Below, in pieces: positions 1 to 7,695 of a stretch of DNA of 32,791 bases. The stretch is taken from contig NZ_CM002139.1 in the NCBI RefSeq assembly GCF_000454545.1, positions 4,633,854 through 4,666,644 of the forward strand, read 5' to 3'. The notes beneath the pieces were generated by a model that saw only the letters and a program-made list of their open reading frames with translations, did not search any database and was not told where the DNA came from. The position numbers and the translations under genes were made by a program. The stretch comes from Xanthomonas cassavae CFBP 4642 (GTDB lineage Bacteria; Pseudomonadota; Gammaproteobacteria; Xanthomonadales; Xanthomonadaceae). Position 1 is the first letter of the stretch. Each line of letters begins with the position of its first letter.

Positions 1-379
1 CTGGCGACGGCGCTGCTGCGTTGCACACCTTGCCCAGAGCGCGTTTTGCGTATGGCAAGCAACTTCCATGGCTGAGGGATGGGGCTAATCAGGACTATTT
101 AATGAACGCAATCTTCTTGGCAATGGCGTTTCTTGACGGCTTTGGCCCCAGACTCCACTGGGCAATACGGGCTAGTACCCGACCCGCATCTGAGGTTTCC
201 CCCGGTTCTTCGTGCGAATCAAACACTTGGTGCGCAAGGACGTGGACGAAGGTGCGCGCATGGGGCATGCTTCAAGGTGACTAAGCCAGAGAAAGTGCTG
301 ACCATGCGCGCCAGCGAAGTTCTTTTACCACCCGAGGTTGCAGTGTTACAGAAGTGATCGAGAAACACTGACTGCTTTT
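1..379. other. Left-edge stretch with no supported gene
   Basis: The open frames here are short, lack a credible ribosome binding site and give no recognisable protein. The stretch lies downstream of the minus-strand UPF0145 gene, so it probably holds that transcript's 3' end. I saw no strong hairpin with a T-run. A gene cut by the window edge cannot be excluded for the first few dozen bases. Confidence 0.5.
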
Positions 380-724
380 TTATAAGTTCTGTGGCTCCAC
401 CACCACCGCAGTGCCATAGCACAACACCTCCGTGAGTCCGGCAATCAGCTCGGTGGCGTCGTAGCGCACCGCGATGATCCCGTTCGCACCCAGCTGCCGG
501 GCGTGCTGCGCCATGTCGCGATAGGTTTCCGAACGTGCCTGCTCGCAGAGCTGGGTGTAGATGGTGATGTTGCCGCCCAGCAAGGTCTGCAGGCCGCCGA
601 AGAAATTTCCTACGATCGAGCGCGATCTCACCGTGATGCCGCGCACCAGTCCCAGGCTGCGGATGATGCGGTAGCCGGGCAACTCCAGTGCCGTGGTCAC
701 CATGGTGTCGTTGAGGTGCTGCAT
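380..724 (-). CDS. UPF0145 / YbjQ-family protein
   Basis: The product resembles the UPF0145 (YbjQ, DUF74) family of small cytoplasmic proteins of unknown function, which are thought to assemble into rings. Visible family features are the N-terminal GYRIIRSLGLVRG strand, the central NFFGGLQTLLGGN segment, and the C-terminal pattern ARQLGANGIIAVRYDAT followed by YGTAVVV. With the start chosen here it is 114 residues, close to the usual 105-110. The frame stays open upstream to 844, but that extension does not look like family sequence. Alternative ATG starts are at 703 and 736, and none has a strong Shine-Dalgarno sequence. It is the last gene of a loose minus-strand series of small genes. Confidence 0.85.
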   Translation of the reverse strand: MQHLNDTMVTTALELPGYRIIRSLGLVRGITVRSRSIVGNFFGGLQTLLGGNITIYTQLCEQARSETYRDMAQHARQLGANGIIAVRYDATELIAGLTEVLCYGTAVVVEPQNL

Positions 725-865
725 CGCTGCAGGCATCGGCGATGAGTTGTAGGGATTGTTCACTGGTCGCTTGCTCCGGATCGGGTCGCTGGAAGACGGC
801 TCTACGTGTGCAACAGCACCGCTCCAGGCAGGGCGGTACCACAAGGACGTTTGCCTGTGCTGCGG

Positions 866-1225
866 TCAATGCTTGGCCCGGAACGCATGCCGGATGGCGA
901 TGGCCACGTACAGGCCGTAGACAACGAACACCCCACCCAGGACGGCGCCGAACCCCAGGGTATGGCGAAACAGGAGTTCGTATCCGCCGAACAGGACGCC
1001 CAGAACGACGTAGAAGATCGCCGTGGCGTAACGTCCGGGGCCGCCGATGGACTGTGCGCGCACCGAGCGCACCACGGCCTGGGTCGTGAAGATCACTTCT
1101 GTCTCGTGCAGGCCGCGGCAGGCCAACCCGGCGCCGAGGTCGTTGGCGCAGCTGTGGCACAGCGCCTTGCTGCAGTGCTTGCACAGCCCGATCGCCTGGG
1201 TGTGGTCATGGTTGAAGCAGAACAT
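866..1225 (-). CDS. Small membrane protein with N-terminal B-box-like zinc ribbon
   Basis: This 119-residue protein starts with a cysteine/histidine cluster (CFNHDHTQ, then CKHC, then CHSC and a later C-H pair) in the order of a B-box-type zinc-binding domain. In related proteins this module presumably holds one or two zinc ions. The second half has two hydrophobic stretches, at about residues 66-85 and 90-110, separated by a short turn, so the protein should sit in the inner membrane with the zinc domain in the cytoplasm. The function is unknown. It lies between the UPF0145 and RraB-family genes on the same strand, with gaps over 100 bp, so co-transcription is possible but not shown. Confidence 0.8.
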   Translation of the reverse strand: MFCFNHDHTQAIGLCKHCSKALCHSCANDLGAGLACRGLHETEVIFTTQAVVRSVRAQSIGGPGRYATAIFYVVLGVLFGGYELLFRHTLGFGAVLGGVFVVYGLYVAIAIRHAFRAKH

Positions 1226-1356
1226 CGTCGGTCCTCAGCATTGGATTGGATCACACCGCGCGGCGACGCAACGGCAGGCCAGGTTGCTGTGCAGGCGATG
1301 TCTTGCGCCGGACACGAACCGGACGCCTGCACGCAAAGGCCGCGCGTGCTTCCGAG

Positions 1357-1695
1357 CTATTCGCAGAACTCCCAGCCATCGTTATGTCCAGCCAACGGCG
1401 TGGCATGCAGCGCCAACTCCTGTTCGAAGGCCACGATGCCACGGTAGGTGGGCACCATGGTCGGGTACACCGTCACATCCATCGGAAAGGCGGTGTTCTG
1501 TTCGTAGTAGCGGCAACGCACCTTCTGCTCGCAGCGCAGCATCGCCACGCAGAATTCCAGTGCCGATTCCTTTGCGGGAAACACCACCGAGAAATCGATT
1601 TCCCGGGGCTTGGTCAGGTCCACTCCCTGCCGGGCGATGTGCCACAGCGTGTCCCCGTTGTCGTCGTTCGGATATAGAACCGGATCGCGTTGCAT
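1357..1695 (-). CDS. RraB-family protein (putative ribonuclease E inhibitor)
   Basis: The 112-residue product matches the RraB family: an N-terminal helix ending in GVDLTKPREIDF, a FPAKESALEF segment corresponding to the phenylalanine-proline strand and helix of the family, and the C-terminal signature NDGWEF, equivalent to the conserved YDGWE. In E. coli RraB binds RNase E and alters mRNA decay. Many distant family members have no proven role, so inhibition of RNase E is inferred from family only. The start at 1695 is preceded by GAAGAGAG at good spacing. The longer open frame up to 1926 is not family-like and overlaps the next gene upstream. Confidence 0.85.
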   Translation of the reverse strand: MQRDPVLYPNDDNGDTLWHIARQGVDLTKPREIDFSVVFPAKESALEFCVAMLRCEQKVRCRYYEQNTAFPMDVTVYPTMVPTYRGIVAFEQELALHATPLAGHNDGWEFCE

Positions 1696-1903
1696 GGCGC
1701 TCTCTTCAAGGTGGCGGCCGGGACGGCCAGTGGTGCCCGGATCTGCGCTGCCGGGCCGGCAAGCCAACGCCGGCAGCATCCGCATTGGGTCACGGCGGTG
1801 CGTCCGGATCCGGTTTGCTGCCGACTGCGGCACGGGCGGGAATCCGCCGGAAACGGCGAGCCCGGCGCCGCCCGTTGCGCGAGGTGGGCGTGTCGCGGTG
1901 GCG

Positions 1904-2203
1904 CTAATGCTCCACCGGCAGCCCACCTTCCCGATCGCCGCTCGGGTCGGCGACGCGCCGCATGAAATCGTCCAGCATCAGCGTGCGGCATTGGGCCAGG
2001 GGCATGCGGTCGCGCTGGGCGAACATCCGCGAGGCATGCTCGAACAGATCGGCAAGCAGTTCGCCGAAATCTTCCGCCCCGCCGCCCAGATCGCTGTTGA
2101 TGCTCACGTGCAGCTGCTCGTGCGCGGCCCACAGGCGCAACAACTCGAACGCGTCCGGATCGGCCAAGGCGTCGGGCGGGACAATCAACTCTCCATCGTG
2201 CAT
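1904..2203 (-). CDS. DUF5076-like small protein
   Basis: A 99-residue acidic protein that I place in the DUF5076 family, whose function is unknown. It begins MHDGELIVPPDALADPDA and continues with a helix carrying LLRLWAAHEQLHVS. The middle NSDLGGGAEDFGELLADLF resembles members in which a glycine-containing turn precedes an amphipathic helix. The start at 2203 is supported by GAGG six bases upstream. There is no signal peptide or membrane segment, so it should be cytoplasmic. It lies 113 bp downstream of the secreted-protein gene and 208 bp upstream of the RraB-family gene, all on the minus strand. The family assignment is from memory of its layout. Confidence 0.72.
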   Translation of the reverse strand: MHDGELIVPPDALADPDAFELLRLWAAHEQLHVSINSDLGGGAEDFGELLADLFEHASRMFAQRDRMPLAQCRTLMLDDFMRRVADPSGDREGGLPVEH

Positions 2204-2316
2204 CGCATACCTCGTGTGGTGGATGGGGAAGCGCTGCAGACGCTGCCCGCGATGCCTCGCCTGGGCGGTCGCGCGGAGGGGCGCCGGATGAGCCAGCTGC
2301 GCCCCCGCTTCGTACC

Positions 2317-2889
2317 TCAGGGTGCCCAGACCAGATTCATCAGCTGCGGGTCCGCGGTGACCTTGACCAGCTTGCCGCTGGGGCCGAACTGCACCTGATA
2401 TTCGGAGAAACTGTCGCGCCAGTAGCGCCACAGGGATGCCTCCAGGTTCGGATTTTCGCTGCTGATGGGATAGCCGACCGCCATGATGACCTGCTCGCGC
2501 GTCATGCCGCCGGTGAGCTTGCCGTCGGCGATGGCCTGGCGGATCTTGGGCGGAAAGGTCGCCAGCTTGAGCTTGGGGTCGGCGGCGACGACATAGCGCG
2601 CGGCGAACGCGGTGTTGTCCAGGTCGCGGCTGTAGTCGTTGCCGATGGATTGCTTTTCCCCGGCGATCTTCAGGTTGACGCGGTTGCGGCCGAAGCCGGT
2701 GACGCTGACCGGGGTGCCGACGGGGAGCACGCGCTTGCCGTCTTCGGCGTAGTTGCTGTCGCTGATCCAGCTGCCGTCGGTGCGCAGGTTGCAGCACAGG
2801 AAGCCATCGTATTTGGTGACGTCGGCGGCGGCGGCCAGGTTGGAGGCGGTGAGCAGGCTCAGGGCCAGCAGACAAGAACGCAAACGCAT
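2317..2889 (-). CDS. Secreted protein with BamE/SmpA-like C-terminal motif
   Basis: The 190-residue product opens with a Sec signal peptide (MRLRSCLLALSLLTASNLAAAA, given in part) with likely cleavage after the alanine run near residue 22. There is no lipobox cysteine at the cleavage point. After a domain containing a CC pair (FLCCNLR) comes a segment resembling the BamE/SmpA pattern: GGMTREQVIMAVGYP, then a tryptophan-containing strand SLWRYWRDS and a V-F-G-G-L strand pattern. In BamE-type folds the MTREQV helix and the following W-x-Y strand are diagnostic. A periplasmic location is predicted and the exact role is unknown. The start is fixed by an excellent AAAGGAGT ribosome binding site. 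Confidence 0.78.
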   Translation of the reverse strand: MRLRSCLLALSLLTASNLAAAADVTKYDGFLCCNLRTDGSWISDSNYAEDGKRVLPVGTPVSVTGFGRNRVNLKIAGEKQSIGNDYSRDLDNTAFAARYVVAADPKLKLATFPPKIRQAIADGKLTGGMTREQVIMAVGYPISSENPNLEASLWRYWRDSFSEYQVQFGPSGKLVKVTADPQLMNLVWAP

Positions 2890-3043
2890 GGGGAAGACTC
2901 CTTTCTCGACGGCCGGAGCCGCGCGGCAATGATGGATATGGAGCGTCGCCGTGTCCCCGACGACGCCGTGGCATTGTCGCAGCCTCGGGCCGCTTGGCAA
3001 GCGCGGGTGACGCGCATCGCCCGGGGTTGTGTATGCTCGGGGC

Positions 3044-3247
3044 GTGGACACACTCTCACCCGCCGAGATCCTCGAGCAGATCGCCGCGTTACGACGCGCG
3101 CACCGCGCGTTGGACGAGGAAATCCAGCGCATGCCCGCCAATCTGGAGGACGAACTGCAGATGAAGCGGCTGAAGAAGCGCAAGCTGCAGATCAAGGACT
3201 GCATCATTCGGCTGGAAATGGAGTTGGTGCCCGACGAGCCGGCGTAG
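3044..3247 (+). CDS. YdcH-like small coiled-coil protein (DUF465)
   Basis: A 67-residue, strongly helical and charged protein. The pattern is a first helix (AEILEQIAALRRAHRALDEEI), a break at MPANLEDE, and a lysine/arginine-rich second helix ending in CIIRLEME. This matches the DUF465/YdcH family of small cytoplasmic proteins of unknown function. The start shown is a GTG that yields VDTLSPAEIL; another GTG at 3029 would add five residues. Neither has a well-placed Shine-Dalgarno sequence. The gene points away from the secreted-protein gene (155-bp divergent region) and converges on the oxidoreductase gene across a repeat-filled gap. Confidence 0.82.
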   Translation: MDTLSPAEILEQIAALRRAHRALDEEIQRMPANLEDELQMKRLKKRKLQIKDCIIRLEMELVPDEPA

Positions 3248-3329
3248 GTCGCAGCTGCGGTTGGGTTTGCTTGGTGATGTGCGTGCGCCGCTCGCAGCGG
3301 CGGCCCGCTCCAGCTGCGGCTCCGCGCGT

Positions 3330-3392
3330 AGGAGCGCACCTGGGCGCGAAGAAGCTTTCCCGGCAAGGCCCGTCGCGCCCAGGTGCGCTCCT
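3330..3392. repeat. REP-like perfect inverted repeat (GTAGGAGCG type)
   Basis: The left arm AGGAGCGCACCTGGGCGCGA (3330-3349) is the exact reverse complement of the right arm at 3373-3392, with a 23-base loop. With the preceding GT, the left end reads GTAGGAGCG, the typical head of the short palindromes dispersed through Xanthomonas and Stenotrophomonas genomes. Such repeats are thought to be moved by RAYT-type transposases and can stabilise or end transcripts. It lies between two convergent genes, the usual location. Confidence 0.8.
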
Positions 3393-3442
3393 GCAGGATG
3401 CCTGCGAGCGGGCTGGCTGCTGCGGCTGCGAATGTGCGGCGT

Positions 3443-3486
3443 CCCCCATCCGCCCTTCGGGCACCTTCCCCGCAGGCGGGGGAAGG
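3443..3486. repeat. Double-hairpin dispersed repeat, copy A
   Basis: The layout is CCATCC, a small hairpin (GCCC-ttc-GGGC, 3452-3462), then an 8-bp hairpin (CCTTCCCC at 3464-3471 pairing with GGGGAAGG at 3479-3486). The same architecture is found at 4738-4780, so this is one family of repeat with two copies flanking the oxidoreductase gene. Confidence 0.7.
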
Positions 3487-3559
3487 AGGTCCGCTGGGTG
3501 TCGGGCGCAGGCGGGGGAGAGATCGGCTGGGTATCGGCGCCTTGCATGGTTGCGGTTGC

Positions 3560-4540
3560 TCAGCCTGCGCACAGCAGGATCTTGCCGCGACGTCCCGGCT
3601 CGGCGCTGGCGGCGGCCGCCTCGGCGGCGTCTTGCAGGTCGTAGACCGCTTCCACCGGCAGAGCCAGGCTGCCATCCAGGGCCGCCTTGAGCAGTTCGCC
3701 AATCATGCGGCGCTTGTCCTCGGGCGGGGTGGCCTGCATCACCTTGCTGCCCCAGAACCCGCGCACGGTGGCCTGCTTGAAGATGACATCGCCGCTGGAA
3801 ATCTGCAGCGGCTCGCCAGTCATCGAGCCGAACGACACCAGCTCGCCACCTTCGGCCAGCAAACCGAGCAGGTCGCCGGCTGCGGTACCGGCCACCGAGT
3901 CGATGGCGCGAACGATGGGCGCATTGCCGGCCAGCGCGCGCACCTGCTCCTGCCAGCCGTCCTGCGCGGTGGACACGGCATTGCCGATGCCCAGCGCTTT
4001 GAGTTCTTCCACGCCGGCATCGCGGCGTACCAGGTTGATCACGTTGATGCCGCGGATGGCCGCCAGCATGGCGACGGTCTTGCCGACGGCGCCATTGGCG
4101 GTGTTCTGCACGATCCAGTCGCCCCGTTGCACGCGCAGAAATTCGATCAGCATCAGCGCGCTCAACGGCATGGCGATCAACTGGCTGCCACGGTCGTCGT
4201 CCAGCGCATCGGGAAGCGGTACCACGCCGGATGCCGATGCCAGGAAGTACTCGGCCCAGCTCTCGTGCACGCCGGCCGCGACCACGCGTTGGCCAACCTG
4301 CAGGGCATCCACGCCCTCCCCAAGCGCATCGATGACACCGGACCCTTCACTGCCGCCGATCGCGGGCAACTCCGGCTTGTAGCCATAGTTGCCGCGCACG
4401 GTCCACAAATCGTGGTTGTGGATCGGCGAGCGCCGCATGGCGATACGTACCTGGCCCTTGCCGGGCTGCGGCACTGGACGGTCGCCAAGAGCAAGCACCT
4501 TGGCGGGATCGCCGAACTGGGTATGGATGGCTGCGCGCAT
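3560..4540 (-). CDS. MDR-family NAD(P)H-dependent oxidoreductase (quinone / enoyl reductase type)
   Basis: A 326-residue cytoplasmic medium-chain dehydrogenase/reductase. The N-terminal GroES-like domain shows FGDPAKVLAL, then IHNHDLWTVRGNYG and the family turn GGSEGSGVIDALGEGV. The central Rossmann domain has NTANGAVGKTVAMLAA, the NADPH-binding glycine motif. The catalytic-zinc cysteine of alcohol dehydrogenases is absent where IHNHD sits, so it belongs with the zinc-free quinone oxidoreductase and trans-2-enoyl-CoA reductase-like branch. The substrate cannot be told from sequence. The start at 4540 has AGGAG five bases upstream; an ATG at 4585 would add 15 unlikely residues. It is isolated, with repeat-bearing gaps on both sides. 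Confidence 0.87.
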   Translation of the reverse strand: MRAAIHTQFGDPAKVLALGDRPVPQPGKGQVRIAMRRSPIHNHDLWTVRGNYGYKPELPAIGGSEGSGVIDALGEGVDALQVGQRVVAAGVHESWAEYFLASASGVVPLPDALDDDRGSQLIAMPLSALMLIEFLRVQRGDWIVQNTANGAVGKTVAMLAAIRGINVINLVRRDAGVEELKALGIGNAVSTAQDGWQEQVRALAGNAPIVRAIDSVAGTAAGDLLGLLAEGGELVSFGSMTGEPLQISSGDVIFKQATVRGFWGSKVMQATPPEDKRRMIGELLKAALDGSLALPVEAVYDLQDAAEAAAASAEPGRRGKILLCAG

Positions 4541-5032
4541 GGAATCTCCTGCCAGGCGCATCCGCGTTGCGATGCGCCCGGTCACTGTGAAAGGTCATCC
4601 GATGGTATCTGCATGCGCGCAAGCGGCCGATGAAACGGACGCAACCGTTGTATGAAACCGTGCGGTGCTGCGGGTCGATCTGGGTGCGAGCGATGTGCTG
4701 CATGGCTGCATCGCTGTATGATCGCCGACGGTCGTACCCTCATCCGGCGCTTCGCGCCACCTTCTCCCGAGGGGAGAAGGGGTCTTCGCATTGTTGTTGA
4801 GGTGTGCGCTGTCTCCATCCAGCGCTTGTCATCTTCGATGCGGCGCTTTTGAGGTGTGTCCATGCAGTCCTGTCTTGCTGCCAAGCCTAGCCTAGCCTGG
4901 CCAGAGCAACATCACTCCGGTTCGCTGCGCGGCCGCACGACAGCGCGCACAATCGCACCATGGCAGCGTCGAAGACGCGCGCTCGCAAGGATGCGTCGCA
5001 CGCGCGCACTTCGTACCGCCACGACAGCCGCC
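4541..5032. other. Gene-free region with a repeat copy
   Basis: No credible gene is seen. It contains the upstream region of the minus-strand oxidoreductase gene, the double-hairpin repeat copy B (4738-4780), and a short CCTAG tandem run near 4886-4899. The right end is the 3' flank of plsB. The long plus-strand frame starting inside this stretch is an antisense shadow of plsB. Confidence 0.6.
4738..4780. repeat. Double-hairpin dispersed repeat, copy B
   Basis: CCTCATCC is followed by a small hairpin (GGCGC at 4746-4750 with GCGCC at 4754-4758) and then a 9-bp hairpin (CCTTCTCCC at 4760-4768, loop GAG, GGGAGAAGG at 4772-4780). It has the same order and spacing as copy A at 3443-3486. The loop and stem bases differ, but pairing is kept. 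Confidence 0.72.
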
Positions 5033-7687
5033 TTACTCCGGCGGCAACACCACGTCCGGCTTCACCGCCGCCGGGCTGACCCGCTCGATCGTGTGGCGCA
5101 GCTCGCGGCCAAGGATGAACTTGGCGTCCTTGGCCCAGGCATCCAGGCGCTCATCGAACAGCAACTTGCTGTTCTCGTCCGGCCACACCAGGCGCAGCTC
5201 ACGCAGTTTCTGGATGAAGCTGCGGAACAGGGTCTTATCGAAGAATTCCGGCGCAGCCGGTGCGTACAACAGGCTCAGACGCTGCGCGGCCTGCTGGCAC
5301 AGGCTTTCCAGTTCGCCGGCGCCGAGCACGCCGGGGCCATTTTTCACCAGCACCGAAATGGCGATGTAATAGCGCTCGAACGCCTGCTGCAGCGAGTGGC
5401 CGATGGCGCGCAGTCGGAACACTTCATCGGTCTGCCCGGTGTTGCGCGCCAGGATGCCGCCATCGTCGTCGGTGACGTTGAGCAGCAGGCCTTCGCGTAC
5501 GAACATCTCGATGGTCTGTTCGATGCGCTCGGCAAAGCGGTCTTCGCTCCACGGCAGGAACAGCTCGGCCTGCAGAAACGGGTACACCGTGCGGCCCAGG
5601 CGGATCAGGCCGGCACGGCTCATGCGGCGGTTGTTCTGGAAACAGCACGCCACCCACGAAGACGCGGTGAACAGGTGCAGCACGTTATTGCGGAAGTAGC
5701 TCAGCAACACCGCGGTATCGCCGCTGACGCTGAGGACATCGCCCAGCGGATGCGACACACGCGTCAGCACGTTGATCTCTTCGGCGTGAGTGATGATGCG
5801 CGCCGGGGTGTGCGGGGTGACGGTGACGCGATCGGAATACGGCATCTCCGCCAGCAGCTTCTTGCACAGCTCGATCTGCGCGATCAGATCGGCCTCGCCC
5901 ATTGCGTGCTTGGGCGTGGACAGCAGCGCCAGCGCCAGCAGATTGATCGGATTGACGTCGGCCGCGCAGTTGATGCGGGTCTGGATCTGGATGGACAAGG
6001 TGTCCACCGCCGGCGCCAGCCAGGTGGGTTTTTCGTCCTCGGGCAGCGGCTGGCCGTCCCAGTCCGGGGCGTGCCTGGCCAGCACGTCGTTGAGCGCGAT
6101 CGGCTCGCCGAAGTTCACCACCACCTGGCCGTAGTTCTGCTTGAGCACCTTGGGGATGGACCACAGCAGGCCCCAGATGGATTCCTTTTCCTTGGGCCGG
6201 CCGGTGAGCTCGTCGAGATAGCTGTTGCCTTCCATCAGCTTCTCGTAGCCGATGTACACCGGCTGGAACAGCACCGGCTTGCGCGGCTGGCGCAGATAGG
6301 CGCGCAGCGTCATCGCGATCATGCCGCCCTTGGGCTGCAGCAGGCGCCCGGTGCGCGAGCGCCCGCCTTCGACGAAGTATTCGATCGAATAGCCGCCGGC
6401 CACCAGTTGGGCGACGTATTCGCTGAGCACTGCCGAATACAGCGCGTTGCCCTTGATCGAGCGGCGGATGAAGAACGCGCCGCCCTTGCGCAGCAGCGTG
6501 CCCACCACCGGCAGGTTGAGGTTGATGCCGGCCACGATGTGCGGCGGCACGATGCCGCGTTCGTACAGCAGGTAGCTCAGCAGCAGGTAGTCCATGTGGC
6601 TGCGGTGGCTGGGCACATACACCACTTCGTGCCCGGGCGCGGCCTGTTTGAGCTTGTCCAGGTGATGCACCAGCACGCCGGCGTAGATGCGGTTCCACAC
6701 GTGGGTAAGCAGGAAGCTGGCCGAGCGCACCACCGGGCTGGAATAATCGGCGGCGATTTCCCAGGCGTAGGCATGCGCCTTGCGCCAGGCATCGACCGGC
6801 TTGGAGTTGTCGCGCTTGGCCTGGGTGGCGATGGCCTCGCGTACCGAGTCGGCCGCCAGCACCTGGTCCACCAGCAGGCGACGGGTGGACAGGTCCGGCC
6901 CGATCACCGCCTCGCGGATGCGCCGGAAGTGGGTGCGCAGCACGCGCTGCAGCTTGCGCAGGGTGCGCTCGGGCGGCAGGCCCTCGGCCATGGTCTGGCG
7001 CAGCGAAATCGGCGGCGCGAAGCGCACGATGGTGGTGCGGCCATTGAGCAGCACCGACAGCAGGCGACGGAAGCGGCCCACCAGCGCCCAGTTTTCCGAG
7101 AACAGCACCGCGAACCAGCCGCTCTGCTTGTCCGGCGCACGGCCGACGAAGATCGACACCGGCACCAGATGCACGTCCAGGTCGGCGCGCACGCGGTGCG
7201 CCTGCAGCAACTTGGCCAGCGAATCGGAATGGGTCTTGCCGCCGCGCTGTTCGGGAATCAGCGAATTGCTGCTGCTGCGTCGCGACAGTGCCAGATAGGC
7301 GCGCTTGCGCTCCAGCGGGTCGCCCGGCAACGGCACCAGCGGCGAGGGCAGGCCGACTTCGCGGCAGGCCTTGTCCAGGATCAACGCGTTGGACAGGCCG
7401 TAGTCTTCCAGCACGTACACCACCGGGCGGCCATCGTCGTAGCGGCCGGGTTGATCCGGCTCGATGGTCAAGCTCAACCACGGGTCGGCCAGGCGCCCGA
7501 GCAGGCGCGCCCACCAGGGGCGTTTGGCCTGCCGCGCAGTGGCCGGCAGCGGCACCGCGGCCACTGGCGCATCCGGCGGCACCGGCGTAGCGGTGGGCAA
7601 CGGCGAGGCGGCTACCGTCGCGCCAGGGTCGGCGGCGGTCGGGGCGGGCGGGCCGTCAGGAAACGGCAGGGGGTTCTGTTCTGGCAT
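5033..7687 (-). CDS. plsB: Glycerol-3-phosphate 1-O-acyltransferase PlsB
   Basis: The 884-residue product is the PlsB type of acyltransferase, which moves an acyl group from acyl-ACP or acyl-CoA to sn-1 of glycerol 3-phosphate, the first step of phospholipid synthesis, at the inner membrane. The catalytic HX4D motif is HRSHMD (H361, D366). It is followed by the GGAFFIRRS block, the substrate-binding EGGRSRTGRLLQPK block and PVLFQPVYIGYEKL, in canonical order. A proline/alanine-rich stretch of about 50 residues at the N-terminus precedes the conserved part. The start is ambiguous: ATG at 7687 lies eight bases after the lipoprotein stop, and ATG at 7696 overlaps that stop as TAATG. Neither has a strong ribosome binding site, which suggests translational coupling. 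Confidence 0.96.
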   Translation of the reverse strand: MPEQNPLPFPDGPPAPTAADPGATVAASPLPTATPVPPDAPVAAVPLPATARQAKRPWWARLLGRLADPWLSLTIEPDQPGRYDDGRPVVYVLEDYGLSNALILDKACREVGLPSPLVPLPGDPLERKRAYLALSRRSSSNSLIPEQRGGKTHSDSLAKLLQAHRVRADLDVHLVPVSIFVGRAPDKQSGWFAVLFSENWALVGRFRRLLSVLLNGRTTIVRFAPPISLRQTMAEGLPPERTLRKLQRVLRTHFRRIREAVIGPDLSTRRLLVDQVLAADSVREAIATQAKRDNSKPVDAWRKAHAYAWEIAADYSSPVVRSASFLLTHVWNRIYAGVLVHHLDKLKQAAPGHEVVYVPSHRSHMDYLLLSYLLYERGIVPPHIVAGINLNLPVVGTLLRKGGAFFIRRSIKGNALYSAVLSEYVAQLVAGGYSIEYFVEGGRSRTGRLLQPKGGMIAMTLRAYLRQPRKPVLFQPVYIGYEKLMEGNSYLDELTGRPKEKESIWGLLWSIPKVLKQNYGQVVVNFGEPIALNDVLARHAPDWDGQPLPEDEKPTWLAPAVDTLSIQIQTRINCAADVNPINLLALALLSTPKHAMGEADLIAQIELCKKLLAEMPYSDRVTVTPHTPARIITHAEEINVLTRVSHPLGDVLSVSGDTAVLLSYFRNNVLHLFTASSWVACCFQNNRRMSRAGLIRLGRTVYPFLQAELFLPWSEDRFAERIEQTIEMFVREGLLLNVTDDDGGILARNTGQTDEVFRLRAIGHSLQQAFERYYIAISVLVKNGPGVLGAGELESLCQQAAQRLSLLYAPAAPEFFDKTLFRSFIQKLRELRLVWPDENSKLLFDERLDAWAKDAKFILGRELRHTIERVSPAAVKPDVVLPPE

Positions 7688-7695
7688 CGCCGTCA

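Larger units (their letters stand above)
3248..3559. other. Repeat-filled intergenic region
   Basis: No gene is supported between the convergent DUF465 gene and the oxidoreductase gene. The stretch holds the REP-like inverted repeat at 3330-3392 and a double-hairpin repeat at 3443-3486, described separately. These hairpins may act as transcript ends for the two converging genes, but neither has a T-run. Confidence 0.7.

Noticed and set aside
219..1184. Long minus-strand frame of 321 residues over the left end
   Set aside because: Arginine/histidine-rich shadow of the UPF0145 and zinc-ribbon genes in another frame, with no domain and no ribosome binding site.
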